From an uncultured Prevotellaceae bacterium (GTDB taxonomy: Bacteria; Bacteroidota; Bacteroidia; Bacteroidales; Bacteroidaceae): a DNA stretch of 64,000 nt. The position numbers and the translations under genes are program-made. Positions within the stretch are counted from its first letter, which is position 1, and every line of letters starts with the position of its first letter. Shown in pieces: positions 42,235 through 51,958 of this stretch. The notes beneath the pieces were generated by a model. It was not told where the DNA came from, did not search any database, and saw only the letters and a program-made list of their open reading frames with translations. The stretch is from contig CACYYG010000009.1 in NCBI GenBank assembly GCA_902778535.1, positions 62,001 through 126,000 on the forward strand, in the 5' to 3' direction.

Positions 42235-43812
42235 CTATGATGCCACCTCATGCTCTTCTTGCATGTCGATGAACTGACGCTTCGAGTCGTAGAACTCATA
42301 CTGCAGGAAGGCCAGCTTCTGACTGGGAATGACGCGTACGCCCAAACCGTATTTCATCTGCCAGCGACGCTTCAGCGACCAGACACCCTGGTTGATGAAG
42401 GCAGCCACATAGGGATGGACGTGCAACGTAAAGCGCTTAATACCTATCTTGTTGACGAGACGGTCAATCTTGCTCTCTAACTGGTCGGTAAACAGGATGC
42501 TCGATTTGATTTTGCCGGTGCCGTGGCACGTAGGACAGCTCTCGTCGACGGCGACATCCATAGCGGGCCGCACGCGCTGACGAGTAATCTGCATAAGTCC
42601 GAACTTACTGAGTGGCAGGATGTTGTGGCGTGCGCGGTCTTTCTTCATATTCTCGCACATGCGCTCGTAGAGCATCTGCCGGTCTTCGGCTAAGTTCATG
42701 TCAATGAAGTCGACGACGATGATGCCGCCCATGTCGCGCAGTCTCAACTGGCGGGCGAGTTCGTCGGCAGCACCGAGATTGGTCTCCAAGGCATTAGCTT
42801 CCTGTCCGTTTTCTTTCTTAATGCGTGTACCGCTATTGACGTCTACCACGTGCATGGCCTCTGTGTGCTCAATGATGAGGTAGGCTCCCCGTTTGTAGTT
42901 GACGGTGCGTCCGAAGCCTGACTTGAGCTGCTTCGTGACGTTGAAATTGTCGAAGATGGGAACGTTGCCGCCGTAGAGTTTGACAATGTCGGTCTTTTCG
43001 GGTGCAATCATGCCGACATAGTCGCGAATCTGCTGATGAATCTCGGCGTCGTTCACGTAAATTCCGTCGTAGGTGGGGTTGAAGAGGTCGCGCAGCAGTG
43101 CCACGGCTCGTGTCTCCTCCTCATAGACGAGCTGCGGGGCCTGTGCGGTCTTCTGTACACGGGTAATCATGTCCTCCCATCGGCGCAACAGCGCCTTTAG
43201 CTCCTGGTCGAGCTCGGCAGCGCGCTTGCCTTCAGCCACGGTGCGGACGATGACGCCGAAATTCTTGGGCTTCATGCTCTGCACCAGCTGCTTGAGTCGC
43301 GAGCGCTCCTCGCCACGCTTAATTTTGCTTGAAACGGAGACCTTGTCGCCAAAGGGTATGAGCACCATGTAACGGCCAGCAAAACTGAGGTCACAGGTAA
43401 GGCGTGGGCCTTTGGTGTTGATAGGCTCCTTCACAATCTGCACCATCACCTCCTGACCAACCTTGACGTAATTCTGAATGGTACCGTCCTTGGGTAGCTC
43501 GGGCTGAATGGTGGCTTTCTGGATGGGATAGAGACGTTTGCGGTCGCTCTGTACCTGCTTGAGGTATTTCTCGAAAGAGCTGAACTGTAGTCCCAGATCA
43601 AGATAGTGCAGGAAAGCGTCTTTTTCGCTTCCCACATCGACAAAGCAAGCATTCAGTCCAGGCATGAGCTTGCGCACACGCCCCAAGTAGATGTTGCCCA
43701 CGGCAAACGAGGCCTCGCGAGGCTCGTTCTGATACTCCACCAGGCTCTTGTCTTCTAGCAGTGCAATGGAGATTTCCTTGGGTTGGACATCGATGATTAC
43801 TTCGCTTGTCAT
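42235..43812 (-). CDS. rng: Ribonuclease E/G family protein (RNase G)
   Basis: A 525-residue endoribonuclease acting in rRNA 5' end maturation and mRNA decay. Seen: N-terminal S1-domain (GNIYLGRVRKLMPGLNACFVDVG), catalytic metal-binding VDVNSGTR and IIVVDFIDM, and the zinc-link CPTCHGTGK that joins subunits. The long C-terminal scaffold of RNase E is absent, as in RNase G. No TAnnTTTG box is visible in its leader; it lies behind a 29-residue basic gene and a hairpin terminator, so it may depend on read-through. Confidence 0.95.
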   Translation of the reverse strand: MTSEVIIDVQPKEISIALLEDKSLVEYQNEPREASFAVGNIYLGRVRKLMPGLNACFVDVGSEKDAFLHYLDLGLQFSSFEKYLKQVQSDRKRLYPIQKATIQPELPKDGTIQNYVKVGQEVMVQIVKEPINTKGPRLTCDLSFAGRYMVLIPFGDKVSVSSKIKRGEERSRLKQLVQSMKPKNFGVIVRTVAEGKRAAELDQELKALLRRWEDMITRVQKTAQAPQLVYEEETRAVALLRDLFNPTYDGIYVNDAEIHQQIRDYVGMIAPEKTDIVKLYGGNVPIFDNFNVTKQLKSGFGRTVNYKRGAYLIIEHTEAMHVVDVNSGTRIKKENGQEANALETNLGAADELARQLRLRDMGGIIVVDFIDMNLAEDRQMLYERMCENMKKDRARHNILPLSKFGLMQITRQRVRPAMDVAVDESCPTCHGTGKIKSSILFTDQLESKIDRLVNKIGIKRFTLHVHPYVAAFINQGVWSLKRRWQMKYGLGVRVIPSQKLAFLQYEFYDSKRQFIDMQEEHEVAS

Positions 43813-43907
43813 GTTTTGCTCTTGAACTTTTTGATTTAGAATTAGAAGTAGATAGAAGTCATTAATTTATGCCATCTTACTGTACTCCTAATAATTAAAA
43901 CAATAAA

Positions 43908-43960
43908 AAAAGGAGCATCGCCTCATACAGCGTCTGGCTGTACTCGGACTCTGCTCCTTT
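43908..43960 (-). terminator. Rho-independent terminator/attenuator between the basic gene and rng
   Basis: Read on the minus strand, AAAGGAGCA (43960-43952) pairs with TGCTCCTTT (43917-43909) and is followed by a T-run; the loop holds an inner ACAGCCAGACGCTGT stem. It lies between HU/basic-protein genes and rng on one strand, so partial read-through would set RNase G level. Confidence 0.75.
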
Positions 43961-43982
43961 CATCTTCTTACTTCCGCCACAT

Positions 43983-44072
43983 TTACTTGCTCTTATGGCG
44001 GTTCTTGCGCAGGCGCTTCTTGCGCTTGTGCGTGGCCATCTTGTGGCCCTTCTTCTTCTTTCCGTTAGGCAT
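43983..44072 (-). CDS. 29-residue basic ribosome-associated-type protein
   Basis: A very short gene: MPNGKKKKGHKMATHKRKKR followed by LRKNRHKSK, about two thirds Lys/Arg/His. It fits the AURKAIP1/COX24-type (bS22/bTHX-like) small ribosomal proteins common in Bacteroidetes, which bind rRNA. It sits between HU (45 bp upstream) and rng. Start and stop are clear and a terminator follows; the assignment rests on composition and the THKRKKRLRKNRHK core. Confidence 0.8.
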   Translation of the reverse strand: MPNGKKKKGHKMATHKRKKRLRKNRHKSK

Positions 44073-44117
44073 TTTCTGTAATTTTAAATGAAATGAATAT
44101 CTGTATAGTATATTTTA

Positions 44118-44402
44118 TCAATCATTCTGGACCATCTTCTCAACGAAACTTTTGCAAGGCTTAAAAGCCGGCAGGTCATGAGCCTCGATGACGAGGGTAG
44201 TGTTCTTTGAAATGTTGCGTGCTGTTTTCTTTGCACGGTGTTTTACGATAAAACTGCCGAATCCGCGCAGGTAGACGTTCTCCTTGTTCACAGCCAGACT
44301 GGTGCGAATCTCGTCCATGAAGGCTTCTACGGTAGCGGCCACTTCGGGCTTGGCAATACCGGTGCGCTGGGCAATAGAGTTGACTATTTCTGCCTTTGTC
44401 AT
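44118..44402 (-). CDS. HU-family DNA-binding protein
   Basis: A 94-residue HU/IHF protein: MTKAEIVNSIAQRTGIAK dimerisation helices, VYLRGFGSFIVKHRAKKTARN beta-arm base, and a C-terminal FKPCKSFVEKM. The tip of the DNA-bending arm is NISKNTTLVIEAHDLPAFK. It compacts the nucleoid and assists recombination and replication. A TATCTTTG promoter sits 47 bp upstream at 44449-44456. Downstream genes are the basic protein and rng. Confidence 0.95.
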   Translation of the reverse strand: MTKAEIVNSIAQRTGIAKPEVAATVEAFMDEIRTSLAVNKENVYLRGFGSFIVKHRAKKTARNISKNTTLVIEAHDLPAFKPCKSFVEKMVQND

Positions 44403-44448
44403 AATGTTCTTTTCTTAAAAAATTTAACTGTCTTTCAATTTCGGACTG

Positions 44449-44456
44449 CAAAGATA
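44449..44456 (-). promoter_or_regulatory. -7 promoter box of the HU gene
   Basis: Minus-strand TATCTTTG, 46 bp before ATG 44402. Confidence 0.7.
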
Positions 44457-44525
44457 CTCATTTTCAGTGGGATATGAAAATATTTTCCAGTCTTTTTTCA
44501 AAAAAACTTTATTTCCGCCTTATTT

Positions 44526-44556
44526 TTCAATTTTCATTATTCAATTTTCAATATCT
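44526..44556. repeat. Iterated TTTTCAAT units after the ABC ATPase gene
   Basis: TTTTCAATTTTCATTATTCAATTTTCAAT-type run in the gap between the ABC gene end and the HU promoter; same unit type as at 27653 and 28581. Confidence 0.75.
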
Positions 44557-44559
44557 ATT

Positions 44560-45270
44560 TCACGCCTTTTCCTCAAAATAGTCGACCAACTGCTGGCGTG
44601 CCTCATCGCTGTCGTTGACGATGTCGCTGATGACGTGACCTTTCTCCAAGAGCACAATGCGCGAAGAAATGTCGATGGTGTGCTGCAGGTTGTGGCTGCT
44701 CAGCAGGATGGTGGCTCCTGTCTGCTTGTTGTAGTCGGTGAGCATACGCTTAAGGATGCTCTGGCTGGTGGGATCGAGGAAATTGAAAGGCTCATCGAGG
44801 ATGACCAGCTTGGGCTGGCGTATGAGTGCGGCAATGATGCCAACCTTCTGCTTGTTTCCTGCCGAGAGATTGCGGATAAGTTTTTTCTGCCCCAGCACCT
44901 CGCCTCCAGCGAAATGCTCAAACGTGGTAAGACGCTCGTCCACCTCCCGCTGCGGAATGCCGCTGAGTTTGGCCAGGAAGGCGAAATATTCCTCGGGTGT
45001 AAGATAGTCGATGAGGAAGCTGTCGTCGATATGGGCGGCTGTTGCCTGTTTCCAGTCCTCCGACACCGAAGGGTCGATGCCATCGAGCAGCACATGGCCA
45101 TTGTCGGCCTGCAGCAGATCAAGCATCAGGCGGAAGAGCGTGGTCTTGCCCGCTCCGTTATTTCCTACAAGTCCCAGCAGGTCACCGTCGTGGATGGCCA
45201 GCGAAGGGATGTCACAGGCCGTTGTCTCGCCGAAGGATTTCTTCAGATTCTGTATCTCTATCATAGTCAT
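44560..45270 (-). CDS. ABC transporter ATP-binding protein without a nearby permease
   Basis: A 236-residue ATPase (ATG 45270; ATG 45264 also possible). Seen: Walker A GNNGAGKTTL, Q-loop region, signature LSAGNKQKV, Walker B KLVILDEPF and the switch His in LLSSHNLQHT. The sequence is of the multidrug/YhaQ-like ABC-2 exporter class. No membrane subunit lies next to it, which is unusual; the partner must be elsewhere or the protein is regulatory. It has its own promoter (TACATTTG at 45288-45295). Confidence 0.85.
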   Translation of the reverse strand: MTMIEIQNLKKSFGETTACDIPSLAIHDGDLLGLVGNNGAGKTTLFRLMLDLLQADNGHVLLDGIDPSVSEDWKQATAAHIDDSFLIDYLTPEEYFAFLAKLSGIPQREVDERLTTFEHFAGGEVLGQKKLIRNLSAGNKQKVGIIAALIRQPKLVILDEPFNFLDPTSQSILKRMLTDYNKQTGATILLSSHNLQHTIDISSRIVLLEKGHVISDIVNDSDEARQQLVDYFEEKA

Positions 45271-45287
45271 ATACTGTTAAACAGCTG

Positions 45288-45295
45288 CAAATGTA
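45288..45295 (-). promoter_or_regulatory. -7 promoter box of the ABC ATPase gene
   Basis: Minus-strand TACATTTG, 17 bp before ATG 45270. Confidence 0.6.
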
Positions 45296-45424
45296 GGGAA
45301 AAAAAACGAGATAACGCAGATGCGGCAATATAAATATTATTAAAGAGCAATTATTTCTGGTTTTTCCACTTTTTAGCTGGTCGGTGTGCTCGAATACGTG
45401 CACCACGCGACCTGTGCCATTAAC

Positions 45425-48265
45425 TTATTTCTTCGGCTTGATGTTCAGTTTATAGATGGCCGAGAGCATCAGATAGCGTGGTATGCAGTTGTTCCAGGTC
45501 TCAGTCCTGCCTTGTGCGTTCACGCTGTACTGCTTGCTGGAGAGCTGATGCAGCAGGTCGAAGGCTGTCAGCTTCAGAGTGAGCTTTTCTTTAAATAAGG
45601 TACGCGCAAGCTCAGCGTTCCACACCAGGTCGTCGGTGTTCATCATGTCGCTGCTGTAGCCTCGCCGGCTGAACATACGGATGTCAGTGCCTAGCGACAG
45701 CTTCACCCACGGTATGACATAGCGCAGCAGCCCGCCGTAGTTGTAGTCGAAGGCCGAGATACGCTCGAAGTCCTGGCGCTTGCTGGTAGACGAGCGCCAG
45801 CTTATCTCGCCGCTAATGCCGATGGTGAGCTTGTCCTTCTGGTACTCCAGCCCCAGCTTGTCGTGGAGCGTCCAGTTGTTGACGGTGCTCTTTGGGGCGG
45901 GTGGTTGCGACAGAGTCGCAACATACTGAATGCCGAAGTCGACGCTGTGGATGTAGTTGACATCGAAGTGCTGCTGCAGGGTGAGCAGTTTCTTCTTGTC
46001 CAAGGGCCGCTCGTAGCTGGTGCCCATGGTCCACGACCAGTTGCCATTGATATTGTCCTTCTGGTAGGTGTAGGCACCTGTGACCTGGTTGTAGGTGGTG
46101 CGTGTGCCCCAGGCGTTCTGTGTCACGCTGGCATTGGACCAGAGGCGGACGAAACGGCGCGTGGAGTCGTTGTTGAAGACGAAGGCAATGCCGAGGTTGT
46201 GGGTGATGTGCGCCTTCAACTCAGGGTTGTTGACCCAGGTGACGAGCGGGTTGGTGGTGTCATCTTTGGGAATGAGGGTCGTCAGCTCAGGGCGAGTGAT
46301 ATTGGAATGATAGCTAAGACTCTGCAGTCCACTCTTGCTGATGCCCCAGCGGTACCAAACGAACTCAGGCGAGAAATTAGTGTAGTTGCGCCGCGCTATG
46401 GTGTCAATGCCGTGCCCGATGTAGTGCACGCGCTCATCGTTGTTGTCGATGGGCAACTGCAGCGACATGTACTCATCGTCAGTCGAGTGATGAATCTCCA
46501 GTCCACCTTGGTAGCCGTGGGTTATATGCAGCTGTGTGTCACTATTGTTTCCGTCAAGCGTCGTGGCAAGGGCATCGCGAGTAGACGGCAGCCAGCTGAT
46601 TTGCTGGCGGTCGTTCACCGCGTCCTGCAGCCAGTCGAGGCGGTAGTTCAGGTTGTGGCTCTTGCTCATGGTCTGTGCATACGAGACGTAGGGCTGCACA
46701 TACCATCTGTTCAGCAGCTGCAGCGTATAAGTGGTCTTGGCTTGGTACTGGTAGTTGTGGCCGTGGGCGTCGGCGTAGTAGTGGCGCAGTTCGTCGCTGC
46801 CAGTCAGTGCGTAGTAGGTGCGTTGCAGGCTAAAGTTCTCGGCAGGTTTCTGGTTAGCGTAGTTGACAGTGAAGTTCAGCATGAAAGCATCGCCCCAGTC
46901 GAACTTATGGTGATAGTTCAGGCTGCCTGTCATGTTCAGCTGCCGGTATTTGTTCAGTCCGTCGTTCAGCGTGCGGTTGATGAGCGTGCTGCGCAGGGTG
47001 CTGTCCTGACTGCCGGTACTGCGGTCGCCATTGGAGTAGTTTATATAGATGGAGCTCCACAGCGTGAAAGGCTTTTTCATCTGGAACCAGCTGTTGGCAT
47101 TGAAACTGAAATCCTTCTGCCGGATCCACGACTCTGAGCCTCCCGTGATATTACCATCGGTGGCAAAGCGCTCCGTGGCCGTGCGGCTCCAGTTGTCGGC
47201 GTCGCTCCAGTTGAGCGTGGCGTCAAATTCCTCTTCCCAGTTCTTGTCTTTGTCCTCAGTCTCCAAATGCAAGCCCGTCTGCTTGGTCGACATCAGTCCC
47301 TGCGGCATGTCGCTGGGCCGCCAGTCGCCATCGCTGCCAGGTGTGCGGTTCTCATTCACATTGTTTAGGTTGGCGAAGACCGACGCCCGCGAGTGGTCGT
47401 CGTAGTAGAGACCGAAGAAACGGGCCAAATAGCGTGAGTCGGTGCCTGCGCCCGTCTCTACATTCCCCAGGTAGCCGCGGTTGTACTCGCGCTTCAGCTG
47501 AACGTCCATCACATAGTCCTTCTGCGACACGTCATGGCCCACAAGCTGACTTTCCTTTGTGCTTTTGTCATAGACCTTCAGTTCCTTCACGGTAAAATAA
47601 GGCAGGTTTTCGAGCATCACCTTGTTCTGTCCCTTGAAGAAGTCCTTGCCGTTCAGTGTCAGATAGTCCACCTTCTTGCCGTTGATGTAGATGTCGCCGT
47701 TCTCCTTCAGCTCGGCACCCGGCATCTGCCTGATGAGTCCGTCGAGCATCGAGCCTTCGGGCAGGTTGAATGCCGAGGCGTTGTAAACCAGCGTATCGCC
47801 CCGGTAGGCCAGCTTTACCTTAGTGCCCCTAACCACCACGCCTTCCATGCCCAACTCCTGATAGATGTCGTCATCCTGTCGTTGTTTCTTCTTCATCAGC
47901 AGGCGTGGCAGTTCAAAGTAGCTGTTGCGGGCAATGTGGCGCAGCGCGTAGTTCATAGTGGTGTCCTCATAGCCGTCGGCCGTGGCCTTGACAATGAAGT
48001 CAGCCTGACGTGCCGGCACCTTGAACTCATAGTAGCTCGAGGTGCTCCATGTCCAGCACGTCATCGTGTCGACGACGGCTGAGTCAGCGGCCTGCATCAG
48101 GGTGACGAAGGCTTTCACCTTCGCCTTCGTGAACGAGTCGTAGACCTCACCATAGAGTTGTATTGTGCGTTCCTTCTTCTTCGGCTTCGCTTGCAGGGAA
48201 TCAGTCTGAGCAGCCATCGTAAGCGAGAGTGCCAGACTAACGGTTAACCAAAACAATCTTTTCAT
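45425..48265 (-). CDS. Outer-membrane beta-barrel protein, TonB-receptor-like
   Basis: A 946-residue outer-membrane protein from ATG 48265 (MKRLFWLTVSLALSLTMAA). Seen: a carboxypeptidase-regulatory-like domain (about 30-120; IQLYGEVYDSFTKAKVKAFV), a plug-like domain (about 135-250; EGVVVRGTKVKLAYRGDTLV, LDGLIRQMPGAELKENGDIY, VDYLTLNGKDFFKGQNKVML) and a long barrel. This is the Bacteroidetes outer-membrane barrel group that lacks a SusD partner and has no assigned ligand. Its promoter box is only 5 bp from the ATG, so a leaderless or near-leaderless transcript is predicted. Confidence 0.85.
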   Translation of the reverse strand: MKRLFWLTVSLALSLTMAAQTDSLQAKPKKKERTIQLYGEVYDSFTKAKVKAFVTLMQAADSAVVDTMTCWTWSTSSYYEFKVPARQADFIVKATADGYEDTTMNYALRHIARNSYFELPRLLMKKKQRQDDDIYQELGMEGVVVRGTKVKLAYRGDTLVYNASAFNLPEGSMLDGLIRQMPGAELKENGDIYINGKKVDYLTLNGKDFFKGQNKVMLENLPYFTVKELKVYDKSTKESQLVGHDVSQKDYVMDVQLKREYNRGYLGNVETGAGTDSRYLARFFGLYYDDHSRASVFANLNNVNENRTPGSDGDWRPSDMPQGLMSTKQTGLHLETEDKDKNWEEEFDATLNWSDADNWSRTATERFATDGNITGGSESWIRQKDFSFNANSWFQMKKPFTLWSSIYINYSNGDRSTGSQDSTLRSTLINRTLNDGLNKYRQLNMTGSLNYHHKFDWGDAFMLNFTVNYANQKPAENFSLQRTYYALTGSDELRHYYADAHGHNYQYQAKTTYTLQLLNRWYVQPYVSYAQTMSKSHNLNYRLDWLQDAVNDRQQISWLPSTRDALATTLDGNNSDTQLHITHGYQGGLEIHHSTDDEYMSLQLPIDNNDERVHYIGHGIDTIARRNYTNFSPEFVWYRWGISKSGLQSLSYHSNITRPELTTLIPKDDTTNPLVTWVNNPELKAHITHNLGIAFVFNNDSTRRFVRLWSNASVTQNAWGTRTTYNQVTGAYTYQKDNINGNWSWTMGTSYERPLDKKKLLTLQQHFDVNYIHSVDFGIQYVATLSQPPAPKSTVNNWTLHDKLGLEYQKDKLTIGISGEISWRSSTSKRQDFERISAFDYNYGGLLRYVIPWVKLSLGTDIRMFSRRGYSSDMMNTDDLVWNAELARTLFKEKLTLKLTAFDLLHQLSSKQYSVNAQGRTETWNNCIPRYLMLSAIYKLNIKPKK

Positions 48266-48270
48266 AGCTG

Positions 48271-48278
48271 CAAAAGTA
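48271..48278 (-). promoter_or_regulatory. -7 promoter box of the outer-membrane barrel gene
   Basis: Minus-strand TACTTTTG with only CAGCT between it and ATG 48265. Confidence 0.7.
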
Positions 48279-48375
48279 CGAAAAAAACGTGATGAAGACA
48301 AAAGAATTGTGTTTCTAACTATTTGTTTGTTTGTACAAAAGCCACAAACTCAGTTTGTAACAGCGGTTACTAAAT

Positions 48376-48414
48376 AAAGAGGTGAACAATGCTGATGAAT
48401 GTTCACCTCTTTTA
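48376..48414 (-). terminator. Hairpin terminator after secA
   Basis: AAAGAGGTGAACA pairs with TGTTCACCTCTTT around a ~10-base loop, about 30-70 bp past the secA stop. The stem is perfect and flanked by T/A-rich sequence on both sides. Confidence 0.8.
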
Positions 48415-48443
48415 CTCGATTCACCCGATAGTTTAGTGTAAAA

Positions 48444-51400
48444 TCAGACGATGCCTCTTCCGTGGCAGTTCTTGAATTTCTTGCCGCTGCCGCAGGGGCA
48501 GGGATCATTGCGGCCGGGCAGCTTGTCCTTGATGATGGGGTTGCGGGGCTGCTGGGCACGGGTGTCATGCTGGGCGGCAGCACGCTGGTTCTGGTCAACA
48601 AGCTGTTCCTGCTCTGACGACGACTGTTTGTTCTCAGTATAGCCACGACGGTCGGTGTGCTGCTCAGGAGCAGCCTCCTGCACCTCTCGGTTCTGAATCT
48701 CAGGAATCTGGGCACGGGTGAGGATGGTGACCTGACGGTTGAACATCTCGTTCACCATGTTGTCAAACAGCTTGGCACTCTCCAACTTGAAGATGAGCAA
48801 CGGATCCTTCTGCTCATAGCTGGCGTTCTGCACAGAGTGCTTCAGCTCGTCCAATTCGCGCAGGTTCTCCTTCCAGGCCTCGTCGATGATGTGCAGCAGC
48901 ATCTGCTTCTCAAACTCCTTCACCACGCTCTTGCACTCTGTGTCGTAAGCCTCCTTCAGGTTGCAGGCAATGTTATAGGTGCGGCGTCCGTCAGTAATGG
49001 GCACGAGAATGCGCTCGTACATGTGACCCTGGTTTTCATAGACATTCTTGATAATGGGCATAGCCACTTCACGAATGCGGTCCATGCGGCGGTTGAAGTG
49101 TGCCAGCACTTCCTGGAAAGCATTCTCAGTCATCTCATCACGCTGGCGCACATCGAGGAACTGCTCTTCGGTGAAGGGCACCTCCATGCCGAAGAGGCGG
49201 ATAAACTCTTCCTTGCAGCCGATGTAGTCAGTACGCTCAATAATGGTGCTGACGCGATCCCAAATGGTGTTAGCGATGTCCATGCCGATGCGCTCACCCA
49301 TCAGAGCGTGGCGGCGCTTCTCGTAGATGACGGTGCGCTGCTTGTTCATCACGTCGTCGTATTCCAGCAGGCGCTTACGCACGCCGAAGTGGTTCTCCTC
49401 CACTTTCTTCTGAGCACGCTCGATGCTGTTGCTGATCATCGAGCTCTCAATCATGTCGCCCTCCTTGAAGCCCAGTTTGTCCATGACGCGGGCAATGCGC
49501 TCAGAGGCGAACAGACGCATCAGTTTGTCCTCCAAAGAGACGAAGAACACTGACGAGCCCGGGTCTCCCTGACGTCCTGAACGACCACGCAACTGGCGGT
49601 CCACGCGACGGCTCTCGTGACGTTCTGTACCGATGATGGCCAGACCGCCGGCAGCCTTTACTTCGGGCGAAAGCTTGATATCAGTACCACGGCCAGCCAT
49701 GTTGGTGGCGATGGTCACGGCACCCTTGCCGTTGCTGTCCTGCTGACCAGCCAGAGCCACGATGTCGGCCTCCTTCTGGTGCAGCTTGGCGTTCAGCACC
49801 TGATGAGGAATACCCTCACGCTGGCCTGTCTCAGGATTGACATACATCGACAGCATACGACTGAGCAACTCAGATATTTCCACCGATGTCGTACCAATCA
49901 GTGTCGGGCGGCCTGCGTTACGCATTTTTACAACTTCAGCAATGACGGCACGGTATTTCTCGCGCTGGGTCTTGTAGACGCGGTCGTCCATATCGTTGCG
50001 GATGACAGGGCGGTTGGTAGGAATCTCCACGACATCGAGCTTGTAGATGTCCCAGAACTCACCTGCCTCTGTGATAGCGGTACCAGTCATACCTGCCAGC
50101 TTGTGGTACATGCGGAAATAGTTCTGCAGGGTGATGGTGGCAAAGGTCTGTGTGGCAGCCTCTACCTTCACGTGCTCTTTCGCTTCCACAGCCTGATGCA
50201 GTCCGTCGCTCCAGCGGCGGCCTTCCATGATACGGCCTGTCTGCTCATCCACAATCTTCACTTCGCCATCAATGACAACGTATTCGTCGTCGCGGTTGAA
50301 CATACAGTAGGCCTTCAGCAGCTGCTGCAGGGTGTGCACACGCTCACTCTGCACGGCGTAATGGGCCATCAGCTCGTCTTTCTTGTTCACGCGCTCCTCG
50401 TCGGTGAGGCCAGTCTCGGCTTCGAGGGCCGACAGCTGTGCGGCGATGTCGGGCAGCACGAACAGCTCAGGGTCGTTCACCTGTTTTGCCAACCAGGCAG
50501 TACCTTTGTCGGTGAGGTCGCAGCTGTTCAGCTTCTCGTCCACGACAAAGTAAAGCGGCTCCACAGCCTCGGGCATACGGCGGTTGTTGTTCTCCATGTA
50601 GGTCTCCTCGGTCTTCAACATACCTGCCTTGATACCCTCTTCCGAGAGGTATTTGATGAGCGGTTTGTTCTTCGGAAGGGCCTTGTGCGAGCGGAAGAGC
50701 GAGAGGAAGCCCTCTTCGAGCATCTTCTTGTCGTCGTTCTCCTGTCCGGCTGTAATCTTCTGCTTGGCATCGGCCAGATACTGCGTAGCCAGCTGACGCT
50801 GTACGCCCACAATCTTCTCCACCAGCGGCTGATACTCCTCAAACATCTGCACCTCGCCCTTTGGCACGGGTCCGCTGATGATAAGAGGTGTACGGGCATC
50901 GTCAATCAACACAGAGTCAACCTCGTCGACGATGGCATAGTTATGGGCACGCTGCACAAGGTCGGCAGGCGATGTGGCCATGTTGTCGCGCAGATAGTCG
51001 AAGCCGAACTCGTTGTTGGTTCCGAAGGTGATGTCAGCCTGATAGGCCTGACGTCGCTCAGGCGAGTTGGGACGATGCTTGTCGATGCAGTCGACGCTGA
51101 GTCCGTGGAACATATAGAGCGGTCCCATCCACTCTGAGTCACGCTTGGCCAGATAGTCGTTGACGGTGACGACGTGGACACCGTTGCCCGTGAGTGCATT
51201 GAGGAAGACAGGCAGCGTTGCGACGAGCGTCTTACCTTCACCCGTAGCCATCTCAGCAATCTTACCCTGATGCAGCACGACGCCGCCGAAGAGCTGCACG
51301 TCGTAGTGAACCATCTCCCATTTCAGGTCGTTGCCGCCTGCCGTCCAGTGGTTGTGGTAGATGGCCTTGTCGCCGTCGATGGTGATAAAGTCTTTCTTGG

Positions 51401-51824
51401 GGTCGCCGGCCAGGTCGCGGTCGAAGTCGGTGGCTGTGACGACGGTCTCTTCGTTTTCGGCGAAGCGCTTGGCCGTTTCTTTTACGATGGCGAAGACCTC
51501 GGGCATCACCTCGTTGAGGGCCTTTTCATATTCCTCTAACGCCTCCTTCTCGAGTTTGTCCACCTTGGCAAAGATGTCGGCACGCTCGTCCAATGGTGTA
51601 TTCTCGATGGTAGCCTTCAATTTCTCAATCTCGGCTTTCTGCTCAGTAGCAGCGGCCTGCACCTGCTTTCTTATTTCCTGAGTGCGGGCGCGCAGTGCGT
51701 CGTTGTCAAGCGCCTCTACCTTTGGAGTCTGAGCCTTCACCTTCTCCACGAAGGGCTGTATGAGTTTCATGTCGCGCGATGATTTGTCGCCGAACAATGA
51801 CTTAAGAATCTTGGTAAAATTCAT
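48444..51824 (-). CDS. secA: Preprotein translocase ATPase SecA
   Basis: A 1126-residue SecA, long because of Bacteroidetes insertions in the nucleotide-binding and preprotein-binding regions. Seen: [20 protein letters not shown] start, Walker [35 protein letters not shown], the second ATPase domain ([30 protein letters not shown]), and the C-terminal zinc-binding SEC-C tail [14 protein letters not shown]. It drives export through SecYEG. Promoter TACCTTTG at 51878-51885, terminator at 48376-48414; monocistronic. Confidence 0.97.
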   Translation of the reverse strand: MNFTKILKSLFGDKSSRDMKLIQPFVEKVKAQTPKVEALDNDALRARTQEIRKQVQAAATEQKAEIEKLKATIENTPLDERADIFAKVDKLEKEALEEYEKALNEVMPEVFAIVKETAKRFAENEETVVTATDFDRDLAGDPKKDFITIDGDKAIYHNHWTAGGNDLKWEMVHYDVQLFGGVVLHQGKIAEMATGEGKTLVATLPVFLNALTGNGVHVVTVNDYLAKRDSEWMGPLYMFHGLSVDCIDKHRPNSPERRQAYQADITFGTNNEFGFDYLRDNMATSPADLVQRAHNYAIVDEVDSVLIDDARTPLIISGPVPKGEVQMFEEYQPLVEKIVGVQRQLATQYLADAKQKITAGQENDDKKMLEEGFLSLFRSHKALPKNKPLIKYLSEEGIKAGMLKTEETYMENNNRRMPEAVEPLYFVVDEKLNSCDLTDKGTAWLAKQVNDPELFVLPDIAAQLSALEAETGLTDEERVNKKDELMAHYAVQSERVHTLQQLLKAYCMFNRDDEYVVIDGEVKIVDEQTGRIMEGRRWSDGLHQAVEAKEHVKVEAATQTFATITLQNYFRMYHKLAGMTGTAITEAGEFWDIYKLDVVEIPTNRPVIRNDMDDRVYKTQREKYRAVIAEVVKMRNAGRPTLIGTTSVEISELLSRMLSMYVNPETGQREGIPHQVLNAKLHQKEADIVALAGQQDSNGKGAVTIATNMAGRGTDIKLSPEVKAAGGLAIIGTERHESRRVDRQLRGRSGRQGDPGSSVFFVSLEDKLMRLFASERIARVMDKLGFKEGDMIESSMISNSIERAQKKVEENHFGVRKRLLEYDDVMNKQRTVIYEKRRHALMGERIGMDIANTIWDRVSTIIERTDYIGCKEEFIRLFGMEVPFTEEQFLDVRQRDEMTENAFQEVLAHFNRRMDRIREVAMPIIKNVYENQGHMYERILVPITDGRRTYNIACNLKEAYDTECKSVVKEFEKQMLLHIIDEAWKENLRELDELKHSVQNASYEQKDPLLIFKLESAKLFDNMVNEMFNRQVTILTRAQIPEIQNREVQEAAPEQHTDRRGYTENKQSSSEQEQLVDQNQRAAAQHDTRAQQPRNPIIKDKLPGRNDPCPCGSGKKFKNCHGRGIV

Positions 51825-51877
51825 TTTTTATTTACGATTTACGAATTGACAATTTGCGATTTATTTCTTTGAGGGTG

Positions 51878-51885
51878 CAAAGGTA
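51878..51885 (-). promoter_or_regulatory. -7 promoter box of secA
   Basis: Minus-strand TACCTTTG, 53 bp before ATG 51824; the leader contains ATTTACG-type iterated units (51832-51865). Confidence 0.7.
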
Positions 51886-51895
51886 CACATTTTTA

Positions 51896-51935
51896 GGGAG
51901 TTAAATGAGTTAAAGGAGTTAAAGGGAGTTAAAGG
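51896..51935. repeat. Four iterated GGAGTTAAA units
   Basis: GGGAGTTAAATGAGTTAAAG and two further GGAGTTAAAG-type units in tandem, between the degenerate phosphatase gene and the secA promoter. Same style of short-unit iteration as elsewhere in the window. Confidence 0.85.
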
Positions 51936-51958
51936 ACATGTGTTTCCCCATTTTCTTC

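Noticed and set aside
45425-48265. SusC of a polysaccharide-utilisation locus
   Set aside because: No SusD-like lipoprotein, glycosidase or sensor lies beside it; the barrel belongs to the group without a SusD partner.
49617-51137. 506-codon open frame on the plus strand
   Set aside because: Antisense to secA; no recognisable domain, and secA motifs on the minus strand are complete.
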